From an uncultured Candidatus Nemicrothrix sp. (lineage in GTDB: Bacteria > Actinomycetota > Acidimicrobiia > Acidimicrobiales > UBA8592), in contig CAJWRY010000080.1 in the NCBI GenBank assembly GCA_913046155.1, forward strand, positions 1 to 6,368: a DNA stretch of 6,368 nucleotides, read 5' to 3'. Positions 6,170 through 6,368 of the stretch are shown here, piece after piece. The notes beneath the pieces are model-generated. The model saw only the letters and a program-made list of their open reading frames with translations. It was not told the DNA's origin and ran no database searches. How positions within the stretch are numbered: the stretch's first letter is position 1; each line of letters begins with the position of its first letter. The position numbers were made by a program, and so were the translations under genes.

Positions 6170-6368
6170 TGGCTATTGCCAATCAGCAGTCTGGGCCTAA
6201 CCCTTCTAAAGAGTGGGAGCTACTTTGCGGAGTAAGCGAACTTGAAAACATGGAGGCTACCCGAATAGAAATAGATGATTTGAAACTTTCTGTTTCTAAA
6301 ATCGACGAATCTATCTATGTGGTTAGTGACATGTGTACACATGCAAACTATTCATTATCCGATGGACC
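6169..6368 (+). CDS. Rieske-type [2Fe-2S] ferredoxin (partial, 3' end off the right edge)
   Basis: The 66 complete codons from GTG at 6169 read through WELLCGVSELENMEATRIEI into YVVSDMCTHANYSLSDG. C56 and H58 form the first Cys-X-His pair of a Rieske centre in its usual context (CTHANYSLSDG). The second Cys-X2-His pair would lie past the window edge. The beginning matches small oxygenase-type Rieske ferredoxins of about 100-110 residues. Such a gene commonly sits between sufD and sufC in actinobacterial suf operons, so this one probably belongs to the suf transcript. Its role there is not settled; it may be an electron carrier or a client of cluster assembly. An alternative start at M28 would remove a conserved N-terminal strand and is less likely, given the good ribosome site for GTG. 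Confidence 0.88.
   Translation, partial: MAIANQQSGPNPSKEWELLCGVSELENMEATRIEIDDLKLSVSKIDESIYVVSDMCTHANYSLSDG

Overview
This window is a piece of chromosome from a bacterium with moderate GC content. It centres on an interrupted SUF iron-sulfur cluster assembly locus. The best guess for the organism is an actinobacterium or a close relative, possibly a marine Acidimicrobiia-like lineage. The main reason is the order sufB, sufD, then a small Rieske-type ferredoxin, which is the usual actinobacterial suf arrangement; sufC and sufS would be expected just beyond the right edge. The taxon is an inference from gene content and could be wrong (Chloroflexota is an alternative).

Left part (1-1375, minus strand): a large gene running off the left edge. 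It encodes an N-terminal thioredoxin-like domain with a CPTC motif, joined through a Cys-containing linker to a large conserved domain of unknown function. A 150-bp divergent intergenic region (1376-1525) separates it from a plus-strand pair: a flavin reductase-like FMN-binding protein (1526-2029) and a left-handed beta-helix gamma-carbonic anhydrase-like protein (2029-2547). These two genes overlap by one base (TGATG) and are probably translationally coupled.

Middle and right (2622-6368): sufB (plus), then an oppositely oriented HAD-IIB phosphatase whose stop lies 2 bp from the sufB stop, then a divergent 129-bp intergenic region, then sufD with a TTG start. The start of a Rieske ferredoxin gene overlaps the sufD stop by one base. 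SufB and SufD are paralogous beta-helix proteins that, with SufC, form the scaffold on which Fe-S clusters are built; the Rieske protein is a plausible client or electron carrier. Because the HAD gene separates sufB from sufD, sufD needs its own promoter or a read-through transcript antisense to the HAD gene.

The points most worth a second look are the split suf locus, the altered third zinc-ligand position in the gamma-carbonic anhydrase homologue, the thioredoxin fusion protein, and two inverted repeats in the two divergent intergenic regions. I saw no RNA genes, mobile elements or CRISPR arrays. No clearly new defence or mobile system is visible.
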